A stretch of 64,000 nt of DNA from Pseudomonadota bacterium (lineage in GTDB: Bacteria > Desulfobacterota > Binatia > Binatales > Binataceae), in the NCBI GenBank assembly GCA_021324455.1, contig JAJPJA010000084.1, forward strand, positions 1 to 64,000. Reading direction: 5' to 3'. Under the pieces are notes generated by a model. It saw only the letters and a list, made by a program, of their open reading frames with translations. It was not told where the DNA came from and did not search any database. Both the position numbers and the translations under genes were made by a program. Shown one piece after another: positions 30,675 through 39,431 of the stretch; the first letter of the stretch is position 1; every line of letters starts with the position of its first letter.

Positions 30675-32356
30675 TTACCGCGGAAAGAGCAAGCGCTCAA
30701 GTAACGATGTCCCGTTCATGCTCCGGTTTTTGTGCAACCGTTGCGGTTTGCCTAACTGCCGCCCTGTTGCTTGTTATGTCCAGTGCCGGAGCAGAAGCAG
30801 AAACCAATTTTGCATTCAGCTCGCAAGGGCTTTCCTCACTGGTTCACAACGGGGTCCAGTATCTTAGAGACGGCCGCTGCGTGGCGACGCGCCTTCTCGT
30901 TCAAAACGCAAATGGCTCGGTGATGAGCTTTCCTCTAGGCCCCGTTCAAATTCGGCGCCAGGGCGATTCCGTCACCGCTGCTTACCGCTGGGGCATGGTT
31001 AGCTGCAGCTTTGCGGGTTCAGGAGACCGTTTTGACGCTACCGTCAGCGTTCAAAACCGTACCCAGTTAAGCATCCGAGAAATAGTTATTCATCTGTTTG
31101 GTCTTACACCTCCCTCAGGGGGCGCGGAGCTGCCTCCTGTTATCCGCCCCAAAAGTTCAAAGAGCGGACTTGAAGGCCCCGACTTTATTACGATCCCCTA
31201 TCCCGCCGCAACCTTGATAATAGCCAACAAGCAGGTGGGGAAGCTTCTGGGAATTACTGCACAGAACACTGGAAACGGGCTTGATGTCGCCGTCGACAGC
31301 GCGGCGAACGCGGTGCTCCTGCCCATCGAAGAGCGAAGCCGGGAGGAACACGAGTTCAAGGCAAGACAGGAGCTGGTATCCCGTCAGATTGCGCCAATGG
31401 GATCGGACACGTATCCGCTGACGGTTGGCTTTATACCTGCGGGTGAATCTCCGGCGGCTTTTCTCAGCGGTCTTTTAGCCCGATTCGCCCGACAAAATCA
31501 TCCTATCCTAAACTGGACGGACCGCAGGGCGATCGGGGAATTGGTCCTGGCGGGCCATGCCAAGGGAGCTCCGCCGAACCCACGCAACCCCCGCTATTGG
31601 CTGTTCCTGAAACCTTCCGTGGATGTCAATTCAGAAGAAGGGCGTGCCGAGTTCCGCCGTGTGATGCTCAAGACGGCGGACGATACTGTCGCAAATCTGA
31701 AAAAGATGAACGCACAGGGGGTCATCGTATGGGATATGGAAGGCGAGGAATTTCGCCCTCCGATCAGTTACATCGGAGACCCCCGTCATCTGCCTCCCGA
31801 GATGCAGGCAATCGCCGACGAATTCATGAAACGGTTCACCAGCGCCGGTCTCCGCTGCGGGATGACACTGCGACCACAGCGCCTGATGACCACGCCTTCG
31901 GGTGAGCTGTATCAGCGCAATTCAGATGATCCGGAGGACGTCATCAGCAATTTAGACGAGAAAATCGGATATGCGCAGCAGCGATGGCGATGCACGCTGT
32001 TTTATGTCGATTCCACCGGAGATCAGAACTGGCCGTTGCCAGCAACGATATTCAGGACGCTGGCCACAAGGCATAGGGACATTCTGTTGATTCCAGAGAG
32101 CAGCACAATTGCCTACTATGCCGCTAGCGCCCCCTATTGCAGTTCCATCGAGCGATGCGCGGCTCCCGAAGCAAGATGGATTTATGAGCGCGCCTTCAGC
32201 TTGCTTTCGGTCAACCTAATACCGGTCAGTCCACAGTCAGAGCAAGTGCTTTTTGATCTGACCAGAGCGGGAGATGTTCTGGCCTTTCCCGCCTGGTACA
32301 ACGATCGGCGCAACACGATGGTGTTTCGAGCCTACGAGCGGGCCGGCGGCCGCTGA
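30671..32356 (+). CDS. secreted putative glycoside hydrolase-like protein
   Basis: A 561-residue exported protein. The N-terminus has a hydrophobic signal segment (CATVAVCLTAALLLVMSSAGAEAE); the start may be the ATG at 30671 overlapping the previous stop, or the ATG at 30707. A beta-rich N-terminal half (about residues 45-270) precedes an alpha/beta half: GVIVWDMEGEEFRPPISYIGDPRHLPPEMQAIADEFMKRFTSAGLRCGMTLRP and CTLFYVDSTGDQNWPLPATIF, consistent with a TIM-barrel hydrolase carrying acidic residues at strand ends. I recall similar proteins in polysaccharide loci but can name no family. The position directly after the sulfosugar genes suggests action on that polymer. Confidence 0.55.
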   Translation: MITAERASAQVTMSRSCSGFCATVAVCLTAALLLVMSSAGAEAETNFAFSSQGLSSLVHNGVQYLRDGRCVATRLLVQNANGSVMSFPLGPVQIRRQGDSVTAAYRWGMVSCSFAGSGDRFDATVSVQNRTQLSIREIVIHLFGLTPPSGGAELPPVIRPKSSKSGLEGPDFITIPYPAATLIIANKQVGKLLGITAQNTGNGLDVAVDSAANAVLLPIEERSREEHEFKARQELVSRQIAPMGSDTYPLTVGFIPAGESPAAFLSGLLARFARQNHPILNWTDRRAIGELVLAGHAKGAPPNPRNPRYWLFLKPSVDVNSEEGRAEFRRVMLKTADDTVANLKKMNAQGVIVWDMEGEEFRPPISYIGDPRHLPPEMQAIADEFMKRFTSAGLRCGMTLRPQRLMTTPSGELYQRNSDDPEDVISNLDEKIGYAQQRWRCTLFYVDSTGDQNWPLPATIFRTLATRHRDILLIPESSTIAYYAASAPYCSSIERCAAPEARWIYERAFSLLSVNLIPVSPQSEQVLFDLTRAGDVLAFPAWYNDRRNTMVFRAYERAGGR

Positions 32357-32408
32357 GCGGTTCCAGAAAGAACTTCTTTGGTTCGCTTTATTGCGGCGGC
32401 TTTTGGTC

Positions 32409-33011
32409 ATGAGGATTGTTAACTTCGGGTGCGGGGCGGAGGGGAGTTATGACCATCTCAACGTGGATGGCAGTGTAACGGTCCTGCTGGCCAGACTTCC
32501 GATTCCGGCCTGGGCTTTCGGCAGACGAGCGCAGTTTATCGCGGCCATTCGAAAAAATCGTGTCAAGTACGGCACCGCAAGCCGCCTGCGTTTTCCGCCC
32601 GCTTCGCTGGACGCTTTCTATACTTCGCACACGCTGGAGCATTTATCGCGTCACGACTGTGAGGAATTGCTGCAGCGCGTCCACAAATGGCTCAAACCAA
32701 ATGGAATCCTGCGGGTGGTACTGCCCGATCTGAGGGCAATGGCTGCGGCATATCTCAAGGGTGAAGTTGACGCGGACCGCTTTATAAGCAATACCAAGCT
32801 GCGCGATTTGCACAGGCGCCGCTTTGCCTTTCTCGACCATATTGAGCACCGCTGGATGTACGACTGCGACAGTTTCATGGCGCTGCTCGGTCGCATCGGT
32901 TATCGCGAGGTACAACGCTCCGAGTTCTGTTCGAGCCGGAGTCGCGAACTGGCGGCGCTCGATATTTCGTCGCGAAAACCGGTCAGTTTCTACGTCGAGG
33001 CTCTGAAGTAA
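32409..33011 (+). CDS. SAM-dependent methyltransferase (type 11-like)
   Basis: A 200-residue protein. It opens with MRIVNFGCGAEGSYDHLNVDG, a compact motif I, then LRFPPASLDAFYTSHTLEHLSRHDCEELLQRVHKWLKPNGILRVVLPDLRAMAAAYLKG, the type 11 methyltransferase pattern seen in many polysaccharide loci. The ATG at 32409 places the SAM motif at the extreme N-terminus, as is usual for this subgroup; an in-frame extension back to 32274 overlaps the previous gene and is unlikely. It is followed 4 bases later by the asparagine synthase gene. Confidence 0.7.
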   Translation: MRIVNFGCGAEGSYDHLNVDGSVTVLLARLPIPAWAFGRRAQFIAAIRKNRVKYGTASRLRFPPASLDAFYTSHTLEHLSRHDCEELLQRVHKWLKPNGILRVVLPDLRAMAAAYLKGEVDADRFISNTKLRDLHRRRFAFLDHIEHRWMYDCDSFMALLGRIGYREVQRSEFCSSRSRELAALDISSRKPVSFYVEALK

Positions 33012-33015
33012 ACCC

Positions 33016-34938
33016 ATGTGCGGTATAACCGGGGTTTATGCGTATGGTCGGGGAGATCCGGGGCTGGATGAGGAGTTGCTGGCGCGGATGGCGCGGTCGA
33101 TGGCGCATCGGGGGCCCGACGACGAGGGCGTTTTCCTGAGCCCCGACCGCCGCCTGGGATTGGGCTTCCGCCGCCTCGCCATCATCGACCTGTCGCCGGC
33201 CGGGCATCAGCCGATGAGCAACGAGGACGGCAGCGTCTGGATCGTATTCAACGGCGAAATCTACAATCATGCGGAGCATCGGCCGCTGCTCGAGGCGAAA
33301 GGGCATACCTACCGCGGCCGCAGCGATACCGAAACTATAATTCACCTGTACGAGGAATACGGCGAGGATTGCGTAAGTTATCTGCGCGGGATGTTCGCTT
33401 TCGCGATCTGGGACCGGAAGCGGCGCCGCCTGTTTCTCGCGCGCGACCGGCTGGGTATCAAGCCGCTCTATTACACGGCCGTCAATGGGGCGCTGGTCTT
33501 CGGATCGGAAATCAAAGCGCTCGCGGCCTATCCGGGAATAAGCCGCGAAATAGACCAGGAGGCGCTTTATCATTATCTGACCTTCATGGTTCCGCCGGCG
33601 CCGCAAACCATGTTTCGCGGCATCAGGAAACTGCCGGCCGGGTTCCGCATGACGGTCGACGCCGCCGGCGAGATACGGACCGAGCCTTACTGGGACGCGA
33701 TCGTTGCGGCGCCCGAACGCGAATACCCGGACGAATACTATGCCGAGACCACCGTCGAACTGCTGCGCGAATCGGCGCGAATCCACATGATGAGCGACGT
33801 GCCGGTGGGCGTGTTCCTCAGCGGCGGCGTCGATTCGAGCACGCTGGTGGCGCTGATCGCGGAGCAGAGCAGCCGTCCGGTCAATACCTTTTCGGTCGGC
33901 TTCAAAGGCTACGAAGCGTACAATGAGCTGGCCTACGCGCGGCAGGTATCGCAGCGCTTTGGCGCCAATCATCACGAAGTGATGGTCGATCACAAGCAGG
34001 CGCTGGACTACGTTCCCGAACTGGTGCATTCGCAGGACGAACCGATCGCCGACTGGGTATGCGTGCCGCTGTATTTTGTTTCGAAGCTGGCGCGCGACAA
34101 CGGCGTAATCGTGGTCCAGGTGGGCGAGGGCGCCGACGAATTGTTCTGCGGCTATCCGCTTTATCTGGCCAGCCTCGCCGTGCAGCGCCACTGGCCGTGG
34201 CTGTCGAAAGTTCCGCGCTCTTTGTGGCGGATGGGCGGGGCGCTGGCGGCGCGGGCGCGCAGCGGCGGCCTGCGCCAGGCGCATAAGGCCGAGCGGCTGA
34301 TGCAGATCCTCGACCAGGAGTATGGGCGGTTCTGGGGCGGCGCGATCGTGTTCCGCGACGGGCCCAAGGCGCAACTGCTCGATACCCCGATGTGGCGCGG
34401 CAACGGCCGCCTGGACTCGACCGCGGTGATGGATCGGGCGGCGGAGCGGCTTGCGCGGGAAAAGCCCGGCGCCGGCGCGCTGGAGCGGATGACCTATTTC
34501 GAACTCAAGCAGCGTTTGGCGGAGCTGCTGCTGATGCGGGTCGACAAGGTGACGATGTCAACTTCGATCGAATCGCGCGTGCCTTATCTCGATCACCGGC
34601 TGGTGGAATTTGCAATGACTATTCCGCAGGCGGTGAAAATACGCAATCGCCAGACCAAGGCGGTGCTCAAACGCGCAGTGCGCGGATTGATACCGGATAA
34701 TATAATCGACCGTCCCAAACAGGGTTTTTCGGCGCCGGCCTCCGAATGGCTGCGCAATGAGATGGCGGCGCAGGCGCGCTCCAGCCTGCTGGAGGGCGAG
34801 ATGGTGCGGCGCGGTTATTTCAACCGCGGCTTCATCAGGCAGCTGCTCGACGCGCATCAGCACGGCCCGGCCGACTACGGCGTCGAGCTGTGGAACCTTT
34901 ACAACCTCGAGATGTGGCATCGGCACTGGATCAACTGA
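33016..34938 (+). CDS. asnB: asparagine synthase (glutamine-hydrolysing), polysaccharide-locus type
   Basis: A 640-residue class II glutamine amidotransferase. Cys2 of MCGITGVYAYG is the glutaminase nucleophile. The N-terminal Ntn domain includes RLAIIDLSPAGHQPM and FNGEIYNH; the synthetase domain has GVFLSGGVDSSTLVALIAEQ (PP-loop), GADELFCGYPLY and RVPYLDHRLVEFAM. Residues for both active sites are present. In polysaccharide loci such proteins are often thought to amidate uronic acids rather than make free asparagine; that is inference here. Codon use returns to GC-rich at this gene. The heparinase gene begins 28 bases after the stop. Confidence 0.9.
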   Translation: MCGITGVYAYGRGDPGLDEELLARMARSMAHRGPDDEGVFLSPDRRLGLGFRRLAIIDLSPAGHQPMSNEDGSVWIVFNGEIYNHAEHRPLLEAKGHTYRGRSDTETIIHLYEEYGEDCVSYLRGMFAFAIWDRKRRRLFLARDRLGIKPLYYTAVNGALVFGSEIKALAAYPGISREIDQEALYHYLTFMVPPAPQTMFRGIRKLPAGFRMTVDAAGEIRTEPYWDAIVAAPEREYPDEYYAETTVELLRESARIHMMSDVPVGVFLSGGVDSSTLVALIAEQSSRPVNTFSVGFKGYEAYNELAYARQVSQRFGANHHEVMVDHKQALDYVPELVHSQDEPIADWVCVPLYFVSKLARDNGVIVVQVGEGADELFCGYPLYLASLAVQRHWPWLSKVPRSLWRMGGALAARARSGGLRQAHKAERLMQILDQEYGRFWGGAIVFRDGPKAQLLDTPMWRGNGRLDSTAVMDRAAERLAREKPGAGALERMTYFELKQRLAELLLMRVDKVTMSTSIESRVPYLDHRLVEFAMTIPQAVKIRNRQTKAVLKRAVRGLIPDNIIDRPKQGFSAPASEWLRNEMAAQARSSLLEGEMVRRGYFNRGFIRQLLDAHQHGPADYGVELWNLYNLEMWHRHWIN

Positions 34939-34966
34939 TACGCAGTGCGGCGCTCAGCGCCGGCCC

Positions 34967-37183
34967 ATGATGGTTTCGCGCCGTACCTATGCCGGACGGG
35001 CAATCGGCTTTGCGGCCCGGCAGGCGGCCGGAATCGGACAGCGGCTGCGGGATCGGCGCCGGCCGACTTACCTTGAATGCGCCTTCGGCAACCTGCCGCG
35101 TCTGCGCTGCTTGCAGCCGATCGAAACCAGCCTGCTGAAGGCGCACCGGGACAGGATTGCCGGGCTGGCGGCCAACTACCTCGAACATCGCTTCGATTTG
35201 CTGGGCTCCGGATGGACGCAGGTGCGCCATGGGATGGATTGCCGCGGGGTCGAGGGTTTGCGCCGCGCCGGCGGATCGCCCGCTGCCGCCGACCCGGATG
35301 GGCGCTGGCTAAAGGGCAGGATCAATCAGTCCAATCTGGCCCATTCGCAGCGCATCTGGCGATTGATCGATCCCGGCTACGAGCCGATCGACTGGCAGCG
35401 CGATTTCAAATCGGGCCATCGATGGGCGGAAAACACCTGGTACCTGGATATCCGCTACGGCCATCGGCCCGGAGTCGATATCAAAGTGCCGTGGGAACTG
35501 GCGCGGATGCAGCACCTGCCGCAGATGGCGTGGTGGTATGCGCTGGCCCGGGCGGACGCGTCAGACTGCGGGGCGGCGGATCGCTGCGCCGCCGAGTTCC
35601 GCAACCAGGTGCTGGACTTTATCGCGACCAATCCGCCGCGTTTCGGGGTGAACTGGCGCTCCGCGATGGAGGCGGCAATCCGCGCCGCGAACTGGATAGT
35701 TGCGGCCGAACTGTTTGGGGCTTACGGCGCCGTGTTCGACGCGCAATTCGAAAATATATTTTCGCGCAGCCTGTGCGATCACGGACTGTATATCGAGGCC
35801 AATCTCGAATGGGACGCGCAGGTGCGCGGCAATCACTATCTGGCCAATGTCGCGGGGCTGTTGTTTATCGCGGCCGTTTTGCCGCGCGCGCCCAAAACCG
35901 ACGCGTGGCTTGCCTTCGCCGTCCGTGAACTGGTGCGCGAAGCCGAATTTCAATTCGCTCCCGACGGCAGCCATCGCGAGGCGTCCACCGGTTATCATGC
36001 GCTGACGGCGGAGATGATGACGTGGGCGACGGCGCTGGTGCTCGCGCTGCCGGCGGAAAAAATGCAGGCGCTGTGCGCTTACGATCATCGCCAGATGGAC
36101 ACCGCGCCGGCGCTGGCGCCGGCTCCGGTGCCGATTCATTCCAACGGCACACCGTTTCCCGACTGGTACTTCGATCGACTCCAGCGGATGGGCGAGTTTG
36201 TCGCGCATATCACCAAACCCGGCGGCCGTATGGCGCAGATCGGCGACCATGACAGCGGCAGGTTTATCCGCTTCGACGCGGCTTATGCGCGGATGACGGC
36301 GGCGCAGGCGCGATCGCGCTACGCCAATCTCGACGGTTACCGCGAACTTCCCGACGGTGCGGCGTACTGGGATCAGAATCATCTGGACCGCCGCGGGCTG
36401 CTGGCGGCGATCGGCGCGCTGACCGGACGCGGCGATCTGCTGGCGGCGGCGGGCGAGGGATGGCTCGAAGCCGCGATAATGCGCGGCTTGATTCCACCCC
36501 GATTCAAGCCGCCGGCGCGCCCCGCCGCCGCGGTGGGCGGCGAGCATCGGATTGCTACGCTGCGCGATGAGCTATGCGCGCGCGGCCGGACCCGGACCTA
36601 CGAGTTTCAGGCCGCCGGCGGCGATTTGCGCGAAGGCCTGATCTGTCATTCATATCCCGACTTCGGACTTTTCATCGCCCGCTCGCAGCGGCTGTATCTG
36701 GCGATTCGATGCGGCCGTTTCGGACTGACCGGCAACGGCGGCCATGCGCATCACGATCAGTTGTCGATCGAGTTGTGGTTGGACGGACGCGATCTGATCC
36801 TCGATCCGGGAACCTATGTCTATACGGCGCTGAGCAGGCGGCGCGAGGAATACCGCGGTCCGCTGGCGCATTTCGCGCCCCAGGTTGAAGGCCGCGATGC
36901 GCAGGGCAGCGGACCGGGGCTGTTTCAGATGCGTGACCGTGCCGCGGCGCGATGCCTGTATTTTGGCGCCGATGGTTTCGCCGGATGCCATCGCGGGTTC
37001 GGCCCAATGGTTTTTCGCGTGATCGAAATTCTGCCCGGCGCGATTCGGATCACCGACGCAATCGAAGGTCAAGGGCGTCTGCGCCAACTGACGCCGGCAC
37101 CGGGATGGCGCTGCGGATGGCGCGAGAGCCCGCGCTATTCGCCCGCCTACGGCGTCGTCATGCGCGATGAGGACTGCCACTGA
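34967..37183 (+). CDS. heparinase II/III family protein
   Basis: A 738-residue polysaccharide lyase-like protein. The N-terminal alpha-toroid region (about residues 50-400) contains KVPWELARMQHLPQMAWWYALA, FGVNWRSAMEAAIRAANWIVAAELFGAYG and DGSHREASTGYHALTAEMM, common in family members. The C-terminal beta domain has GHAHHDQLSIELWLDGRDLILDPGTYVYT, the signature His-x-His-His-Asp metal/catalytic segment. Start taken at the ATG pair at 34967/34970; the longer frame from 34757 overlaps asnB and is unlikely. No signal peptide is evident. It may trim or modify the polymer; specificity for uronic-acid glycans is family-based inference. Confidence 0.85.
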   Translation: MMVSRRTYAGRAIGFAARQAAGIGQRLRDRRRPTYLECAFGNLPRLRCLQPIETSLLKAHRDRIAGLAANYLEHRFDLLGSGWTQVRHGMDCRGVEGLRRAGGSPAAADPDGRWLKGRINQSNLAHSQRIWRLIDPGYEPIDWQRDFKSGHRWAENTWYLDIRYGHRPGVDIKVPWELARMQHLPQMAWWYALARADASDCGAADRCAAEFRNQVLDFIATNPPRFGVNWRSAMEAAIRAANWIVAAELFGAYGAVFDAQFENIFSRSLCDHGLYIEANLEWDAQVRGNHYLANVAGLLFIAAVLPRAPKTDAWLAFAVRELVREAEFQFAPDGSHREASTGYHALTAEMMTWATALVLALPAEKMQALCAYDHRQMDTAPALAPAPVPIHSNGTPFPDWYFDRLQRMGEFVAHITKPGGRMAQIGDHDSGRFIRFDAAYARMTAAQARSRYANLDGYRELPDGAAYWDQNHLDRRGLLAAIGALTGRGDLLAAAGEGWLEAAIMRGLIPPRFKPPARPAAAVGGEHRIATLRDELCARGRTRTYEFQAAGGDLREGLICHSYPDFGLFIARSQRLYLAIRCGRFGLTGNGGHAHHDQLSIELWLDGRDLILDPGTYVYTALSRRREEYRGPLAHFAPQVEGRDAQGSGPGLFQMRDRAAARCLYFGADGFAGCHRGFGPMVFRVIEILPGAIRITDAIEGQGRLRQLTPAPGWRCGWRESPRYSPAYGVVMRDEDCH

Positions 37184-37196
37184 CACCGGCTTTTCC

Positions 37197-39323
37197 ATGA
37201 GACAGCTTCTGCAGGATCTCTCCGACGGCCGCATCAGCCTTCAGGAAGTGCCCTGTCCGCAGGTCACTCCCGGCCATCTGCTGGTGCGCACCGCCGTCAG
37301 CCTGGTCTCGGCGGGCACCGAGCGGATGCTGCTGGAATTCGGCAAGGCCAGCCTTTTGGGCAAGGCGCGTCAGCAGCCCGACCGCGTCAGGGAGGCGTGG
37401 GAGAAGATCCGCACCGACGGTCTGCTGCCGACGCTGGAGGCGGTGCGCGCCAAACTCGATCAGCCGATCAGCCTGGGTTACTGCAATTGCGGCGAAGTTC
37501 TCGAAGTAGGCGCGGGCGTTGAGGATTTCGCGCCGGGCGATCGCGTGGTGTCCAACGGATCGCACGCGGAAGCGGTGCTGGTCTCGGCCAATCTGTGCGC
37601 GAAAATACCGGCAAGCGTAAATGACCATGACGCCGCCTTCACCGTGCTCGGCGCGATCGCGCTGGAAGGAATCCGGCTGGCGCAGCCCACGCTGGGCGAA
37701 GCGTTCGTGGTCATCGGATTGGGACTGGTCGGGCAGCTTGCGTGTCAGTTGCTGCGGGCGCACGGATGCCGCGTGATGGGAATCGATCCCGACCCGTCGC
37801 GGGCGGAGCTGGCGCGGCGTTTGGGCGCCGAGACCATGGTGCTGAGCGAGGGCGCCGACCCGGTTGCGGCGGCGCAGGCGTACAGCGCCGGACGCGGCGT
37901 GGACGGCGTGATCATCGCCGCCTCCACGCCCAGCGACGACCCGATGCATCAGGCGGCCCGCATGTGCCGCAAACGCGGGCGTATCGTGCTGGTCGGAGTG
38001 ACCGGACTGAAACTCTCGCGCGCGGATTTTTACGAAAAGGAACTGAGCTTCCAGGTCTCATGCTCCTATGGTCCGGGGCGCTACGACCCCGGCTATGAAG
38101 CTGGGGATTACGACTACCCGCTGGGTTTCGTGCGCTGGACCGCGCAACGCAATTTCCAGGCGGTGCTCGACATGATGGCGGATGGGCGCCTGAACGTCGC
38201 TCCGCTTATCTCCCGGCGCTTCAGTCTGGATCGCGCCGATGCGGCGTACGAGGCGCTGGCCGCGGGATCGGCGCTGGGCATCCTGATCGAATATCCGCGC
38301 GGAGAGGGCGCGGCCGAGGAGCGTTTGCGGCGCCGGATTATCGGCGCCGGCCATGCGCCGCGGCTGGCGCCCCGTCCCTCGCAGCCGGCGGCGGCGATGA
38401 TTGGCGCGGGCAATTTCGCGGCGCGCTCCTTGATGCCCGCGATGCGCGCCGCACAGGTCGGCATCCGGTCCGTAGTGTCGGTCAGCGGCGTGAGCGCCGC
38501 GCGGCTGGCGCAGAAGTTCGGCTGCGATCAGTGCTCCACCGACGCCGCCGCCGCGATCGCCGATCCGCTGGTCAACACGGTGGTGATCGCGACCCGCCAC
38601 GACAGTCATGCGGCCCTGGCCTGCGCCGCGCTCAAGGCCGGCAAGCATACGTTCGTGGAAAAGCCGCTTGCGATGAGCGCCGCCGAGATGGATCAGATCG
38701 AAAAGGCGTACGCGGCGGCGCGCGAGTCCGGCGCCATGCTGATGGTGGGGTTCAACCGGCGCTTCTCCCCGCTGACGCGCAAGATGAAGGCGCTGCTGGG
38801 GACGGTTTGCGAGCCCAAATGCTTCATCATCACGGTCAACGCCGGCGCGGTGCCGGCCGGGCATTGGACGCGCGACGCGCGCGCCGGAGGCGGCCGGATT
38901 ATCGGCGAGGCCTGTCATTTCGTCGATCTGGCGCGATATCTGGCCGGAGGCCCGATCGTTGCGGTTCAGACCGCGCGCGCGGGCGGGGGGCTTGAGGCGG
39001 CCAGCTTCACGCTGCGCTTTGCGGACGGCTCCATCGCCGCCGTCAATTATCTGGACAACGGCGGCAAATCGTTCGCCAAGGAGCGGGTGGAGGTATTCAC
39101 GGCCGGGCGGGTGCTGGTGCTGGACAATTTTCGCCGCCTGACGGGCTACAACTGGCCCGGCTTCCGGCGCATGGCGCTGTGGCGGCAGGACAAGGGCCAC
39201 AACGCGGCGATGGCGGCGTTTGCCGGCGCGGTCAGGAGCGGGGGCCCCTCGCCGATCCCGTTCGAGGAACTGGCCGAAGTCACGCGGGCGACGCTGGAGA
39301 TCGCGCAGGCGCCGCCGGCATGA
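37197..39323 (+). CDS. two-domain oxidoreductase (zinc-type alcohol dehydrogenase + Gfo/Idh/MocA)
   Basis: A 708-residue fusion. Residues about 1-375 are a medium-chain dehydrogenase (GHLLVRTAVSLVSAGTER, GYCNCGEVLEVGAGVEDFAPGDRVV, AFVVIGLGLVGQLACQLLRAHGCRVMGID). Residues about 395-700 are a Gfo/Idh/MocA dehydrogenase (AAMIGAGNFAARSLMPAMRAAQVG, EKPLAMSAAEMDQI, GFNRRFSPL, GRIIGEACHFVDLARYLAG). Such bi-domain proteins travel with heparinase II/III genes in polysaccharide loci, as here, 13 bases downstream. They probably oxidise or reduce an NDP-sugar, with one half possibly sequential to the other. Exact reaction unknown. Confidence 0.87.
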   Translation: MRQLLQDLSDGRISLQEVPCPQVTPGHLLVRTAVSLVSAGTERMLLEFGKASLLGKARQQPDRVREAWEKIRTDGLLPTLEAVRAKLDQPISLGYCNCGEVLEVGAGVEDFAPGDRVVSNGSHAEAVLVSANLCAKIPASVNDHDAAFTVLGAIALEGIRLAQPTLGEAFVVIGLGLVGQLACQLLRAHGCRVMGIDPDPSRAELARRLGAETMVLSEGADPVAAAQAYSAGRGVDGVIIAASTPSDDPMHQAARMCRKRGRIVLVGVTGLKLSRADFYEKELSFQVSCSYGPGRYDPGYEAGDYDYPLGFVRWTAQRNFQAVLDMMADGRLNVAPLISRRFSLDRADAAYEALAAGSALGILIEYPRGEGAAEERLRRRIIGAGHAPRLAPRPSQPAAAMIGAGNFAARSLMPAMRAAQVGIRSVVSVSGVSAARLAQKFGCDQCSTDAAAAIADPLVNTVVIATRHDSHAALACAALKAGKHTFVEKPLAMSAAEMDQIEKAYAAARESGAMLMVGFNRRFSPLTRKMKALLGTVCEPKCFIITVNAGAVPAGHWTRDARAGGGRIIGEACHFVDLARYLAGGPIVAVQTARAGGGLEAASFTLRFADGSIAAVNYLDNGGKSFAKERVEVFTAGRVLVLDNFRRLTGYNWPGFRRMALWRQDKGHNAAMAAFAGAVRSGGPSPIPFEELAEVTRATLEIAQAPPA

Positions 39324-39431
39324 GACGGAGAGCGCATCGCGTTGCCGGTTGACAATTGCGCCGCCCGCGGGCCTCGTCGCGCGCTCCGGCGTTTGTCATC
39401 AGGGATATAAAACTGCACAATCTGTCGGATT

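Noticed and set aside
34757-34966. Extension of the heparinase frame into asnB
   Set aside because: The extension is Arg/Cys/Trp-rich shadow of asnB. The ATG pair at 34967 fits the family start.
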